Under the pieces are notes generated by a model, which worked only from the letters and a program-made list of their open reading frames with translations, was not told the DNA's origin and ran no database searches. Both the position numbers and the translations under genes were made by a program. Positions 12,501 through 25,659 of a stretch of DNA of 64,000 bases are shown one piece after another (position 1 is the stretch's first letter; each line of letters starts with the position of its first letter). Origin of the DNA: Rhodeus uyekii (taxonomy: Eukaryota; Chordata; Actinopteri; Cypriniformes; Acheilognathidae); NCBI GenBank assembly GCA_037043235.1, contig JAWRVZ010000095.1, positions 1,743,501-1,807,500 on the forward strand. Direction: 5' to 3'.

Positions 12501-13041
12501 CTAAAAGACAGAAGAAGGGGTGAGGAGTTGGTGCGATGCGTAAGACTTTGCCATTGAACATAATAACTCACTGGGGCAACATGACTGAAAGAGTGTATTC
12601 ATTTTCGTAGGCATTCTTCATTTAGAAAGGCAGAATAAAATCGTTAATGCACTTCCTCTATAAATAAGCCATAGTCAATAGTGGTTGCTTTGTTAAAAGC
12701 ATGAGGCTTCTGTCAGATTGAGCCGGCACAGCTGTGGCCTACAATACTCTCTAACATATCCCTTACTAGAGGTCTAACCATTCTGGCAGAGCACTTTAGT
12801 TCCTCGGCTCAGGTTGCGAGCAGCATGGTTTCCCGAGCCCGCTGCTCCGCTTCAGGTTTCATCTCAAAGCACAGTTGGTGGGCGCACCTTACCCGCGGCA
12901 TAAATGCATTTGACTCCTGCTGAATTTCGACCTGCAGCTCTGCTCTGCCTTTCCTTGGAAAACCACGGTTTCCTCCACGGTGAAGCTTTGCATGTCAGTG
13001 GCGGCTCAATATATCATACAAAGAGCTTAATGGAGACCTAC
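12501..13041 (-). other. pcdh15 short intron (541 bp)
   Basis: Shortest intron in the window. No repeat or gene is recognised in it. Confidence 0.8.
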
Positions 13042-13150
13042 CGATGAGAATGGAGTACAAGATTCCCGGGCGGTCCGATGGAGGCTGGATGTTTCTGTCT
13101 TGATCCACAGCTTGAATGGGGGGAGTCACATTGACAGGGTTTACTCGACT
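13042..13150 (-). CDS. pcdh15: pcdh15 exon, start of EC3
   Basis: Exon of 109 bp, entering in phase 0 and leaving in phase 1, with its last G completing a glycine codon with the next exon. The acceptor CTTCCAG precedes 13150 and the donor is GGTAGGTC at 13041. It encodes SRVNPVNVTPPIQAVDQDR followed by NIQPPSDRPGILYSILI. The calcium-ligand VDQDR and the RPGILYSI strand are nearly invariant in PCDH15. It corresponds to human residues about 293-329. The upstream neighbour exon is 35.5 kb away. Confidence 0.95.
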
Positions 13151-13418
13151 CTGGAAGAGAGACACAGAGAAGATCATTACATTATTTACACAATTTTCTT
13201 TTCTTTTAGAAAATGTTCTCTTAGAACCCTTCCCATAACTTATCCCTAAAATCAGAGAGCAATGATAGGTGAAAACGTGACATAACCAATCAGTATTCTG
13301 GGATACGTTTACAGTTCGATGGGAACAAAGATGTTTATCCAGGAACATGTTCTACTGTCACAACTGTTATCCATAAGGCAAGCAGTATGTGCATTCATAT
13401 GGTAAATATTCTCTTATT

Positions 13419-14510
13419 CAGTGGAGTCCTGTTATGTCGACGGCCTCGGAGGGTTGCAAAAGAGCGTTGAGATAACCGATGATGGAGATAACCAACAGCC
13501 AATATGGTGATTGATTTGATGAAGGATCGGCATACTATATAAATGTACACACACTGTATATGTTTGCTAACAACAAAAGGCATATGTGCAGAAACTAACA
13601 GCAGAGATTGTAACGGCTACTTTGTTTATGTTGGGAATATTCCTTTAAGACGGTGTATGTAGTTCTGTGCGCGCGTGGACGAGAGTGTGTGTGTGTGATG
13701 ACTGTTATATAGCATAATCTACTGTTTCTATTTTCCTTCTTTTATTTGTGATGTTTGACGGATTGTTTTCTTTTTCCTGGTTTGTACTTGCGCTCTTTAC
13801 GTGTTTGAGAAGAGTGTGCTGGTACGAAACCCATTTATAAAGCTTGTGTGACCAGTTTAATCAACTCAAGTTTTCTTTCGTTTCCATTTAATGTCTGGAC
13901 AGTCGTGAACCAGTCTGACAGCCGTTACACGATTTACCAGTATACAATAAAAACACCTTCCATTCTCCATACAAACCTTTAATTATATTCTCCAACATTG
14001 CAAACACAATTTCACTCACAGCGTAAACACAGTCACACACACTTAAACACATTCACTCATAACACAGTCATGTCGCTCGGACACAGTTCTGATAGTATTG
14101 CACACGCGGTTAATATGGTTTCTTTACAAAGTATAAAATGTTTGTTGCTTTTTGCCTTTAACGGTCTGCTTGAAAACAAAAGCTTCTCTCAGTAACAACG
14201 TCTTTGTCGATGTCAATGTAATCTGGGAATTCCTGGACAGTGATGATAACTCCTGCGCCTCCTCTTCCAAGATAGCGTCTGTAACGCTTGATTTCTGCGC
14301 GAGTTCCTCTGCGGCTGCACGGCACTGTGCCGCAAAAGTGAGAGAAGCGTCATTGTAGTGAGCGACCGTACGGACTGACGCACGTGCAACACGAACTCTG
14401 CGCAGTGAACTCGGTACTATCATTAGTCACGGGGATTGAGAAAACTGATGTGAAGTGCCGGCTTTGTCCCTCTTTTGTCCATCTATTTTGGAATAAACTA
14501 AGATGTACCA
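13419..14510. mobile_element. pogo/Tigger-like MITE, 3' end missing, carrying an insertion
   Basis: It begins CAGTGGAGTCCTGTTATGTC and shares GACGGCCTCGG, GAGATAACCGATGATGGAGA and the CATACAAACCTTTAATTATA block with the complete copy at 41903-42557. It is interrupted at 13610-13930. The right side reaches ACTCGGTACTATCATTAGTC and stops near 14510 without the closing inverted repeat. It also has extra internal sequence relative to the other copy. Confidence 0.7.
13610..13930. mobile_element. 321-bp non-autonomous element with GATT target duplication
   Basis: It lies within the pogo MITE and is bounded by inverted repeats GTAACGGCT and AGCCGTTAC. The empty site is visible at 42086-42105, where the related MITE reads CAGCAGAGATTTACCAGAA. 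Comparison shows GATT at both sides (13606-13609 and 13931-13934). It has no coding capacity and its superfamily is not determined. Confidence 0.75.
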
Positions 14511-15559
14511 TTTTTTTGTAAGAATTAACATTGGGCTATTTAATAAAAGCTAAAAGTATTTACATATTGACATTGTCATGTAACATCATGCATGCAACAT
14601 ACTTGCAAATGCAGAGGAAAGAAGAAAGCAATTGAGCAATTCAGATTGACGCTACACAAATTTGTCAGGGAGCAAAACAGCAACACAATGATCACATGTG
14701 AGGAGCAGCATCATCATTCCTGTCACTTGCTGCAAATGAACTGCAGAAAAATTCAAGGCCACATTTCCCTCTCACGTTCATGAGCTCCGGAGACCCGTCT
14801 TCCACGTTTCCTGAGCCTGAGGGATAAGTAAATCTCCCTCTGCCTCTCTCTCTGTCTCGGCCATAATATCACCAGTCAGTAAATACGCTCATCTATAATT
14901 CAAGCTGCCTCTGTTACAGTGAGTGGCATGAGTGAACCCTGAGACGACCGGGTAAAAATGAAGCTGCCAGAATGGGGAAAAAAACAAAAAAACTGCTCTG
15001 CAAGTCAGCAAAGAGCAAGAAGAGACTAATCCTCAAGACCCTGTTCTAAAAAAATACTTGTCCAGTTGGGTGGCAGGATCCTGAGATGGGCACTTACAGT
15101 TGTCTGGAAACAAGCTTAAAGTTGTGATGAAATTGAAGAAACTATGGACATTTTCATCCATATTGTAATATACATGTTAATGAAACCATTAGATCCGGGC
15201 TATTTTGTAAGAATAAAGGATGTTTACATGAGAAATGCTAAGCATGGTTTGCGATTAGCTTATTATAAAATGTTACAAACAACACATTTCTGCCACATGA
15301 CCAATATCCACATTAGATCGCAAATGGAAGTTATTGCACACACTGAATGGTGGTTAACTGTATTATTCTCATGTGTAGTTTGATGCTAATTCTAGCTGTG
15401 ATTCACCTGCCACCCACGCAATTATATTTCATGATGCATGTTGACAACATAATTCATTTAATCTATAAGAAAATGTTCTGTATTATAGAAAGTCTTGGGA
15501 CACAAATCCTTGAAGGTTCGCAGATCCGTCAACGTGCCAGCCAATGGTTCCCTTATTTC

Positions 15560-15852
15560 CCTTTAGACATGATGCTGGAGCAGTGGCCCTGGGTTCCTCC
15601 TGGAGCGTGATAATGCCCGGTCTCATGCGGCTGGAGTGTGCAGGCAGTTTTCAGATGACGAAGCCATTGATGTCATTGACTGGCCCTCACGTTCATCAGA
15701 CCTGAATCCAATTAAGTACCTCTGGGACGTTATGTATAAGAGTCGCACCACAGACTATCCATTTGCTACTGATGCCCTGATCCGGTTCTGGGAGGAGACT
15801 ATTTCATTCATTAAGATTCACTGTGTGATTTAAGTGTTCCCTATGTGCAGTG
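15560..15852 (+). pseudogene. Mariner/Tc1-like transposase, C-terminal fragment
   Basis: The end of a DDE transposase is readable in broken frames: LEQWPWVPPGA, then DNARSHAAGVCRQF, then VIDWPSRSSDLNPIKYLWDV. The last contains the DWPxxSPDLNPIExLWD signature of this superfamily, slightly altered. The 3' end carries a degenerate inverted repeat (TTAAGTGTTCCCTATGTGCA). N-terminal parts are absent. It is the same family as the element at 52581-54129. Confidence 0.75.
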
Positions 15853-17014
15853 CATTTCAAAATAAAAGGGAGACGGATGAGAATCCATGTAATGCTAGAG
15901 TAAAGTAATGCCACAACTTAGATTTGACAGTGGTGTTCTTGTCATCTTTCTCCTGACATGTACATGAAAAATGTACATCAAATGAGGACTTGGTTTTATA
16001 TCAGTTGCTGATTGGATTTTGATATATGGGTGTGGCACTCAAAAAAATGGAAGCATATTAATGCAAGCTTGTAGTGTTGGGGTTTAACCTCACTAAACTA
16101 TTGGAGAAGACCTGTATGCCTGTATGAAAGGCCCAGTTATGACATTTTGATTAAAAATAAGGTCAAAATACATTTCTTTTTATTTAACACGGACAGATGA
16201 ATGATTAATTGATTGAAACATTGAGGACCACTCATATGTTTTTCAAAAAGTTTAAAATCAAATTGTGTATTGTTGATTTTTTTTTACTGGTGATGATTAC
16301 TAATGGAAAACGTTAAGACCTCTTAAACTGCCGTCTTTGTCTATCTAGATTTTACCACACCTTGCACAATATTTCCTGCCAATATTTTACCAATTTGTTT
16401 CTCCCATAATTTCTGTCGTTTAGAACGAGAATTAGAAAGAGCATTGTTCATTTAACATATACATCCCTCTTTTGAGTCATTTGTGTTGACGTGAAATGAC
16501 TCAAAATGAGCAAAATCATTTGAATATGTTGTTTCAGAAGCACTCACGTACTGAATCATTTGGAGTGGTTTCTCAGTCTGTAAAATAACAGCAAGAGCAC
16601 AAGATGAAATGGAAATTGATCTCAAATCAATTGAAATCAAACCTAGCAGAGATGAAGTTGTTCTTTATTGAGTTCAACACCTGCACATGCAGATCATGCA
16701 CAACTTTTCAATCGAAAGAGTGTTAAACACTACACAAAAAGTAATTACCATTGCTTGGAGATGTAACTTCGTATTCTTACACTGAATATGTTATACTACA
16801 TCTCAAAAGGTATTAGTTTAGGGTAGAAAACTCACTAGAAGGCCTGTCCCTTTTTTTTGTGTGTGTGTACAATAGCAGTACAAAAGATTGCATTCCAGTG
16901 TTGTTGTTTAAATTATATATAATTTACTACGTATTCATATTTTGAATTAGCATTTAACTTTTATTAATTTCACTATGTGCACAACTGGATGGACATTGTT
17001 ATATACTGAAGTAC

Positions 17015-17373
17015 TAGAATTGGACTTCATATTGGACTTGAATTGTTGTATAATAATCATGCATGGTTTGGCTGTTGGCCAGAGGAGAACTGGTCCCCCG
17101 ACTGAGCCTGGTTTCTCCCAAGGTTTTTTCTCCATTCTATTCTTCATTCGTTACGTCACCTGCCGGAGTTTTGGTTCCTTGCCGCTGTCGCCTATGGCTT
17201 GCTCAGTTGGGGAAACTTAACACTTAAAATTCATCAATTGTATTGATTCGCCTGCTCTTTTGGGGCTTCTGTTCAGCCAAACAAACTTTGTTTATAATGT
17301 TTTTCCTGTAAAGCTGCTTTGAAACAATCTACATTGTAAAAAGCGCTATATAAATAAAGGTGACTTGACTTGA
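17015..17373 (+). mobile_element. L2-type LINE, 3' UTR only
   Basis: Nearly identical to 3785-4140 of the L2 copy at the left of the window, from TTGGACTTCATATTGGACTT to the TGACTTGACTTGA tail. It is severely 5' truncated with no coding sequence. Confidence 0.85.
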
Positions 17374-18051
17374 TTGTTCAATAGTGATAGTGAAAATACT
17401 ATACTAATAAAAAAATACTGATTTAAATGAAATGAAAACTAACTCATACACTTATAACTGACTATAACAGGTTCATGCTTATAAGCACTATAAATAAAAC
17501 CCAAATTCACCCGTAGGCCACACATCCCAAGCGCAAGGTGGGCACATCGTCCAGTTTTCGCAAACACATGTATTCCTCCTAGACTTTAGAGGCAGCAGCA
17601 GAAAATCACCATGGTTAAGATTTATTTCTCACGGTTGCCCTGTAATTCCCAGCCCCTGCAATTATAATGCTTCTGACAGCAGTAAATCACAAGCTTGTGG
17701 GGTCTTCGCCGGTGTGATTACCCATAATACTCGCTCAGTCATCCATTATGCACGCAAATGCTGAATTTGTACAGTCCTGGGAGAAAAAACACAAGAAAAT
17801 GACTTGCAGTAATATATTTGATATTACTTATGCAAGACATTGTAAACTCAAGCAGCTCAAAATTAGCGGTGTGCTTTGTTTCACATTAGCAAGAGCAATG
17901 TTTGTCCAAATGTACATGAATATGTTTGGCTAGTTTGCTTGCTTTGCCAAATCAGTGTTTTAAAATACTATAAGGTTATGTTGCATGGCAACAACATAAA
18001 TAGTTAAATTTATAAATGACACTAGCATGTGGAATAGTTGATTATTAGGCA

Positions 18052-18130
18052 AGGCAAGTTTATTTGTATAGCACATTTCATACACAATGGTAATTCAAAG
18101 TGTTTTACATAAAGAAGAATGATAAAAATA
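18052..18130 (+). repeat. Short dispersed fish repeat (SINE tail-like)
   Basis: The motif CAAGTTTATTTGTATAGCAC followed by AATTCAAAGTGTTTTACAT is a repeat segment common in teleost DNA. Only a short piece is present and its element class is uncertain. Confidence 0.5.
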
Positions 18131-19231
18131 AAACATTAAAAATGATTAATAAAAAGTGATTATTTATTGAATATTTCTGTGGCCAACATTTTTCAGATAC
18201 TGTATGTGTTCAAAAAAGCTACACAATAGCCCTATTTTCTGCCATTCCTAACCTCACAAGCAATAATATTAGAAGAAAGAGCTTCTGCCACATGTATGTC
18301 AGTGACATGACACAGCTAATTGTCGAGTTCCATTAATACAGCACTTTTTAGCTGAACACACTCTACACATTTAGTCATGACCCATGGAAATTGTTGGTCG
18401 TCACATATGAACAGAACCATGTTTAGCTTATCAAACAGCACTGACAACTACATAGTGCTGATGTTTGAGTGTAGCCCAAGGCCAGTAATATAGTCAAAGG
18501 TGGGGTAGGTGATTTATACCAGAAACATTTTTTGTTGTGCTAGTTGAAAGTCACTGCACATTCTGCTAGTAGTCACTAAGTTAAGTGGTCTAAATGTATT
18601 TATATTGTCCTACCTGCTAGTCAACAAATGTATTTTCAAACCTCCGCGTACCCACCTCACACGGACATCATCCGTCATCAACGTGTTTCATGCTATGCAG
18701 AGCTAGACAGATGTTAGTCACCAAGCATTCACCCACCTTTTACAGTTCCTCCTTAATCAAAACAAGAAGTTTATGCTGCATTTATGCGATAACTACTGTC
18801 ATTTGGAAGAGATGGAAACCTGTGACGTCATACTCAAAATCAACACAATCAACGCTGAAATTAATCTACAGCAGTCAGGTGGTCAGTGCTCTTTAAGTTT
18901 TATATGTTCATTATTGCAATATTATGTGCTTTGAGGCATAAGGTAGTTATCTCAGTCTCTCGTGATGCTTTTGTTTGCTCCCAGGGGTCACATGTGGTTT
19001 TGGAGACCCTCTGAAGGGAGGGTGGGATCTAATGTTTTCAAAGGTCGGTTTCTCTGAAAATTGCCAAACTTAACCTTAATTGTGTGGATGCAAACACTTC
19101 TCGATATTACAAACTAATACAGCATTGTGTACTGAGTTGTCAAAAAAGCAATTCACAATGCAATGCAATTATCAAAGTTACCAAAAGGGGTGCTGTAATT
19201 GACAAAAATATTACTTTTCTATTTGAATGTA

Positions 19232-20368
19232 CACTCACCTAAAGGATTATAAGGAACACCTGTTCAATTTCTCATTCATGTAATTATCTAATCAACCAAT
19301 AACATGGCAGTTGCTTCAATGCAATGTAATCTCCTGAACTCCAAACTGACTCCAGTTTTGAGCGTGGCATGGTTGTTGCTGCCAGATTTCACAATCTGCT
19401 CACTTACTGATATTTTCACACACAACCATTTCTAGGGTTTCAAAGAATGGTGTGGAAAGGGAAAAACATCCAGTATGCGGCAGTCCTGTGGGAGAAAATG
19501 CCTTGTTGATGCTAGAGGTCAGAGGTCATGGCCGACTGATTCAAGCTGATAGAAGAGCAACTTTGACTGAAATAACCTCTCGTTACAACCGAGGTTTGCA
19601 GCAAAGCATTTGTGAAGCCACAACACACACAACCTTGAGGCGGATGGGCTACAACAGCAGAACACCCACCGGTGCCACTCATCTCCACTACAAATAGGAA
19701 AAAGAGGCACAATTTGCACGAGTCACCAAAACTGGACAGTTGAAGACTGGAAAAATGTTGCTGGTCTGATGAGTCTGGATTTCTGTTGAGGCATTCAGAT
19801 GGTAGAGTCAGAATTTGGCATAAACAGAATGAGAACATGGATCCATCATGCCTTGTTATCGCTGTGCAGGCTGGTGGTGGTGGTGTAATGGTGTGGGGGA
19901 TGTTTTCTTGGCACACTTTAGGCCCCTTAGTGCCAATTGGGCATCGTTTAAATGCCACGGTCTACCTGAGCATTGTTTCTGACCATGTCCATCCCTTCAT
20001 GACCACCATGTGCCCATCCTCTGATGCTTCCAGCAGGATAATGCACCATGTCACAAAGCTCGAATCATTTCAAATTGGTTTCTTGAACATGACTATGAGT
20101 TCACGGCACTAAAATGGCCCACAGTCACCAGATCTCAACCCAATAGAGCATCTTTGGGATGTGGAGGAACGGGAGCTTCGTGTCCTGGATCTGCATCCCA
20201 CAAATCTCCATCAACTGCAAGATGCTCCTATCAATATGGCCAACAATTCTAAAGAATGCTTTCAGCAGCTTGTTGAATCAATGAAACATAGAATTAAGGC
20301 AGTTCTGAAGGTGAAAGGAGGTCAAACACAGTATTAGTATGTGTTCCTAATAATCCTTTAGGTGAGAG
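19232..20368 (+). mobile_element. Full-length but inactive Tc1-like transposon
   Basis: Terminal inverted repeats CACTCACCTAAAGGATTAT and ATAATCCTTTAGGTGAGAG are flanked by TA dinucleotides (19230-19231, 20369-20370), the Tc1/mariner target. The transposase is on the plus strand and broken. 19452-19697 encodes a DNA-binding part (RADRRATLTEITSRYNRG). 19786-20112 encodes the first part of the DDE core (FRHSDGRVRIWHKQNEN, then GGGGVMVWGMFS). A later frame reads SPDLNPIEHLWDVEERELR. Several one-base deletions and missing segments (including upstream of 19450) destroy the frame. Confidence 0.92.
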
Positions 20369-22439
20369 TATTTTAAATGCACTTCCTGTGTTAGCAAAGT
20401 TGAATTCTCAGCGTGTTTTTTTTAAATTATCATCGATATTCTGCAGCAAAATGTTTTTGAAAATCTGGATTCTTTGATGAATAGAAATAGAATAGAAACA
20501 TAAAAATAATTTGTAACTTTATGTTCTTTACTGTCATGTTTGATCTATTTAATTCATCCTTGCTGAATGAAAGTATTCATTTCATAGAAAAAAGAAAATC
20601 AGTATTTGGAGCAGTAGCGTATTTATGGTCATTATGCTCATATTAACCACATAAAAATTTCACATGACCTGATTCTTATTCCTGACTCGTGCTCCTTTCC
20701 AACTTCATGTACACATTCCACACTGTCTTATCTGAATCACAACAAAGCAACAAAAATACATCTTAAAACAAAATGTATTTATGACTCTGTGCAGATGTAT
20801 GTTCTGGCCTAAACGATCAAATGGGACTGAGATGAGTCCGTGCGGGATCTTTGAACCCAGTCAGTTATTACAGTAATTAAGGAGGAATGCAGCTCATTAC
20901 TGCTGTTTTATTAACCTCCCACCAAGAGCTCCCAAATGTACACCGCAAAAGAAAAAAACTGGCCAAATAAACAAATTACAGTTGCAAAAAGTATGTCATC
21001 CCTGTTTACTGCCTTTTAGATAAAACTGGACTGACTTCAAGACTGCTTTTAACAGAGACTCCACATGCAGAGCGTCTCCAATTGAACACATTCAGACCCC
21101 TGGTGGGATAAAAAGAACTTATTAAAACTGGTTAAAAATGTTTTTTAATAATTTGTCTGTTGACTGCAAAACATAAATTTCAATCAGTATATATTTTTTA
21201 CATTTTAATTATTTAAAATAATTGAATTATTGCTTCATTGTATCACACTAAATTCAATATCAATTTTCTAAATTTCATAATAATAATAATGATAATAATA
21301 ATTAGATATTTTTACTGGAGAATTCAGTTTAAGCAATCAAAGTTTTTTAAACATTTAAAGCCTTTAAAACCATGGAACCATCTATGATGGTGATAGAGTA
21401 ATGGATGCCCTCTACACATGAAACACACATGGCAAAAGCAGAAGATTACCTAATCATCACCATTACAGAATTTATAAAACAGCACCTGGATCACAACGGC
21501 TGCTGCATTTTCTCACTCATCCTCTCAGATGTGTGCTGAAATGGGGAAAAGCCATTACAGCAAATCCTGTGTGTATATACTCAATAATCATCCATACACG
21601 GGAAGAGGAGAGGACTTCAAATAGCAGCTGTAGCTCAGTCAAAATGGGCAGTAGACTCTGAGAAAAGCTATTAATTTCCTCAGTACTGGATCCTCCATAT
21701 GTGACATTTACACTCATTGGTTTCCCCATAGGTATTTGACATGGTAGCTACGGTATCCATTTCAGATGGCCTGCACAGTGGAAAGATGGCAAACGTGAGA
21801 TAGTCACCACTTGAGGCTGGCTTTGCTTGACCTTTCATGTTGTGTTAAGAGTGGACAGGCTCTCACAGACCAAATAAAACACCTGTCAGAGATGATCAGT
21901 TTGTCTGGGTGAAAGCATCTGCGCTCCTCGCACCTTCCACACGCTATTCTTCTGTGCAGGAGAGCAACAGATGTGCTTCTCTTCTGCTGATTTGCTGAGA
22001 GAAATGTTGTCTTTTAAAAGGAAAAAGCTTTTTTTTCTAAGATAAAAATACAGGCCTGAAAAGATGAGGTAAACTTTGGGTAAGGTTTGTGTGCATGTGT
22101 GTACATGATTTGATTTCTTTTTAATTTAAAACATTTTGTGAAGCTAGTGCTTCCCATTATAAAAGCAAATTGCAAAAATTATTTGTTAATCAGTATTTTG
22201 TCTTGTTTTCCAGTAAAAATAAAGGGGGGGGGGGGAGAATACCTATATACTTAAAACCAGAAGTAGAGCAAAATATATATATATATATTCATACATCTTA
22301 CTAATTAATTATAAAATGTCTTGTCTCTGAAAGATAAAGTTCATAAATTAATTAGTTAATATAGTCAAATCTAACTATAATATAATGAAGATTTGTTTCA
22401 ATATTATATATATATATAATTTAAATAAGAAATCATCAT

Positions 22440-22440
22440 C

Positions 22441-22475
<35 letters not shown>
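22440..22475. repeat. TA dinucleotide microsatellite
   Basis: About 17 TA units directly left of the pogo element at 22482. Confidence 0.9.
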
Positions 22476-22481
<6 letters not shown>

Positions 22482-22915
22482 CAGTGGCGTTCATTTATCT
22501 CGAGTCACGGTTAACTCGCCAATACTATTATGTCGACGATTTTGAAGTGGAACAGCCAAACTCCCTATTTGTCTAAGCATTTTCTTGTGGGTTATGTCGA
22601 TTCCTTAATGTCGCCGAAATCTAGTATCTTGAGCATAAAATGAGAGACACTATTTCATGACTCATGAGCGTACCTAGTTCACTGTGCATGCGCTGAGTTT
22701 GCGTTGCAGGTGGAGCGCGTTGATCTGGGGGATAACACACTGCAGGTATTCTGTTTGTTTTTTCTTCAAAAAATGTCTGGAGGTGTTAAGAGAAAACTGG
22801 ACAATCAATCTATAGAGAAAAAGTATGAAATCATACTGCAGCTAGAAAAAGGAACAAAAGCCGGCAGAACTTAGTCGTCAGCATGGCATTCCAGCAAACA
22901 CCATTTCGGTAAAAA
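22482..22915 (+). pseudogene. Tigger/pogo element with start of a CENP-B-like transposase
   Basis: The left end CAGTGGCGTTCATTTATCTC is the complement of the right end of the pogo MITE at 41903-42557. It is followed by a transposase start at 22773 (MSGGVKRKLDNQSIEKKYEI, then LQLEKGTK), the N-terminal helix-turn-helix of pogo/Tigger/CENP-B proteins. A stop follows at 22872-22874. Shifting frame by one base restores ELSRQHGIPANTIS, so the gene has a frameshift. The element is cut off near 22915 by another repeat. It shows that the MITEs at 13419 and 41903 derive from an autonomous pogo relative. Confidence 0.82.
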
Positions 22916-23817
22916 ATACCTCGGTTTATGAGTTACATTTTTTCCAAGAGCGAGCATGTAACACAAAATGCTTGTACACCAAAACAATTTCTTCCATCAA
23001 AATGTACTAAAAATCAATTGATTGGTTCCACACGACCATAAATGGCCATTTTAAATATTTGTTTTGGTTTTACCCTATTAATTACAGTTACAATTATAAC
23101 CATTAACATCTCATATAAATACTATTTAATAATTGATAATCAAACTCTAAAAATACTTGACAATTTACTGTAACGCACTGCAGCTTTGAGCAGCGTCACT
23201 GCTGGCGTGAAGGAGACGAGAGGAGGGAGGAGGGAGAGAGGTGTTATTGTCAGCAAGGGAAAACACAAAACCCGGATTCAAGTGAAAATGAGTGAATTTA
23301 TTATAATAGTGCAGAAAACAAACAAAGTGATAATCCAGAGTGAAAGTCGTGGAACATGGAACACGGGAGACGGGGAGACGGGGAGACACGAGCACGGGAG
23401 ATGCGCACAAACACATGCGCACAAAGACATAAGACATAACAGAGACAACGACTTGACAACATAGGAGTGAACTACGTAGGCAGATGAGATGAGAATCAGG
23501 TGTGTCAGTGATCAATGACCACGCCCCAACTCACACACACACACAGGCAGAACTAGGAGACAATGAATTCATGAACCGTGACAGATACTGCTTGGAGGGC
23601 TGATAAAGGGGTTGGAACCGCATGACTGTTTTATGAGAGGATGTGTTTAGGATATTTCCAGTAAAAATGCGCACGACGATGCTGAGCGTTAGGACTTTTC
23701 CACACAAAAATGCACGTAGGTGAGGGAAAAAATTTCTCGCATACCAATACAATGTTCTTCCATGCTCGTACACCGATTTGCTCGTATACAAAGTCACTTG
23801 TAAACCGAGGTATTACT
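22910..23817. repeat. MITE with ATACCTCGGTTTA inverted ends, interrupted
   Basis: The left arm (ATACCTCGGTTTATGAGT, then GAGCGAGCATGTAACAC) and right arm (CACTTGTAAACCGAGGTATT) are inverted copies. These ends resemble those of other pogo-type MITEs. The middle contains the unrelated segment at about 23165-23583. The junction with the Tigger transposase on the left is abrupt, suggesting insertion into that gene. Confidence 0.65.
23165..23583 (-). repeat. TGTCACGGTT-type non-autonomous repeat
   Basis: On the minus strand it starts TGTCACGGTTCATGAATTC and runs through GGGGCGTGGTCATTGATCAC to an end rich in purines. A related segment starts near 59834 (TGTCACGATTATGTTACG). It has no coding frame beyond chance, and its left boundary is approximate. 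Confidence 0.5.
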
Positions 23818-25590
23818 GTATATAGTTTCAGATCAAACTAATTTAAATATATTAGTCAAAGCTAACACAAGTAAACACTAAATAAAGTTTGTTATCAATA
23901 AGGGAAAACAAAATCCAAACCTACATGGCCCTGTGTGAAAAATTGCTAGCCAACTTAGCAGCAACAACTGCAAACAAGCGTTTGTGATGACTGTAACAAT
24001 GTTGAACGTTCAGGGAGGAAGGAAGCAGACAATTAAACAGACTTTAATGATGAAATAAACCATAAATACAAAATAAACATAATGGTGGCAGTCCCTTACG
24101 GACACTGCCGTCCACACAAACATAAAACACAACATTAATCCAGGCCTGGTCCTCTCTCGTCATTCACTGTCGTCGCTCCTCCTTCTATGCCTCCACTCCT
24201 CCGTGAGACGAGAGACGGGTGGCTCGCAGATGGCACTCATTGTCAATCACGCCACCGACTCTCGTGACGCTCCCACGGTCGCTCGACCCCGCCCTGCTCG
24301 CCACAATAACTTTCTTTTTACAGCACTGTGGAAGAATTTTAGCCCACTCATCTTTGCAGAATTGTTGTTTCAGCCACGTTGGAGGGTTTTCGAGCATGAA
24401 CTGCCTTCTAAAGATCATGCCACAGCATCTCAATAGGATTCAGGTCAAGACTTTGACAAGGCCACTCCAAAGTTTCTGTTTTGTTTTTCATCCATTCAGA
24501 GATGGACTTGCTGGAGTGTCATTGTCCTGCTGCAGAACCCAAGTTCGCTTCAGCCCGAGGTCACAAACAGATGGCCGGACATCGTTCTTCAATTTCTTTT
24601 GGCAGACAGCAGAATTCAAGGTTCCATTTATCACAGCAAGTCTTCCAAGTCCTGAAGCAGTAAAACGACACCAGAACATCACATTACCACCACCATATTT
24701 CACTGTTGTTATGATGTTCATTTTCTTAAATGCGGTGTCAGATGTAATGCAACACACACCTTCCAAAAAGTTAAACATTTCTCTCATCAGTCAACAGAGT
24801 ATTTTCCCAAAAGTCTAGGAGATCATCAAAATGTTTTCTGGCAGACGAGTTTTAATGTTCTTTTTTTCTCAGTTGTGGTGGTCATCTTGGAAGTCTGCCA
24901 TGCAGGACACTTTTGCCCAGTCTCTTTCTGTTAGTGGAGTTATGAAATTGACTTTAACTGAGGCAATGCAGTTTCTTTGGATGTAGGGTTTATGTAGGGT
25001 TCCTCTTGGATGAGTCTTGAGCGCTCTTGGGGTGATTTTGGTTGGCCTGCCATTCCTGGGAAGGTTCACCACTGTTGCATATTGTCACCTTTTGTGGCTA
25101 ATGGCTCTCACTGTGGGTCGCTGGAGTCTCAAAGCTTTAGAAATGCCTTTACAAACTGAAAAGAAATTAAAAGAAAAACTGAAAGAAATTACTTATTCAT
25201 TTGTTCCTGAAATTCAGCATGCTGTCTAGCTTTTGAAGATCTTTTGGTCTACTTCAATCAGTCAGGCACGTCCTATTGAAATGATTTCTTGATTGAGAAC
25301 AGGTGTGGCAGTAATCAGGCCTGGTTGTGGCAAAATAAATTTAACTCAGATGTGATAAACCATAGTTATGTTTTAAACATGATGCAGGAAACACTTTTTC
25401 ACACAAGGATATTTAGGTTTGAATTGTTTTTTTTCCCCTTAATAATAACAACTTTCCTTTAAAAACTGCATTTTGTTTTTACTTGTGTTATCTTTGACTA
25501 ATATAAAATAAAATTTGTTTGACGATCTGAAACACTTAAGTGTGACAAACATGCAAAAAAATAAGAAATCAGGAAGGGAGGAAAACTATA
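23818..25590 (-). pseudogene. Tc1-like transposon, degraded, with internal insertion
   Basis: The ends are recognisable as inverted repeats: TTTCAGATCAAACTAATTTA near 23826, and GACGATCTGAAACACTTAAG near 25521. The transposase lies on the minus strand in pieces, for example WAKILPQCCKK near the 3' side and GGGNVMFWCRFTASGLGRLA (24488-24787), which is the core after the second catalytic strand. An unrelated segment (about 23995-24300) interrupts the 3' region. Many frameshifts are present. A more deleted member of the same family is at 49200-50090. Confidence 0.8.
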
Positions 25591-25659
25591 TTGACTGGAA
25601 TCTCATTAATAGGCTAAAAGGGCGCCATGGCCTTAGAGAAACACGGGCAGATCTAAGGT

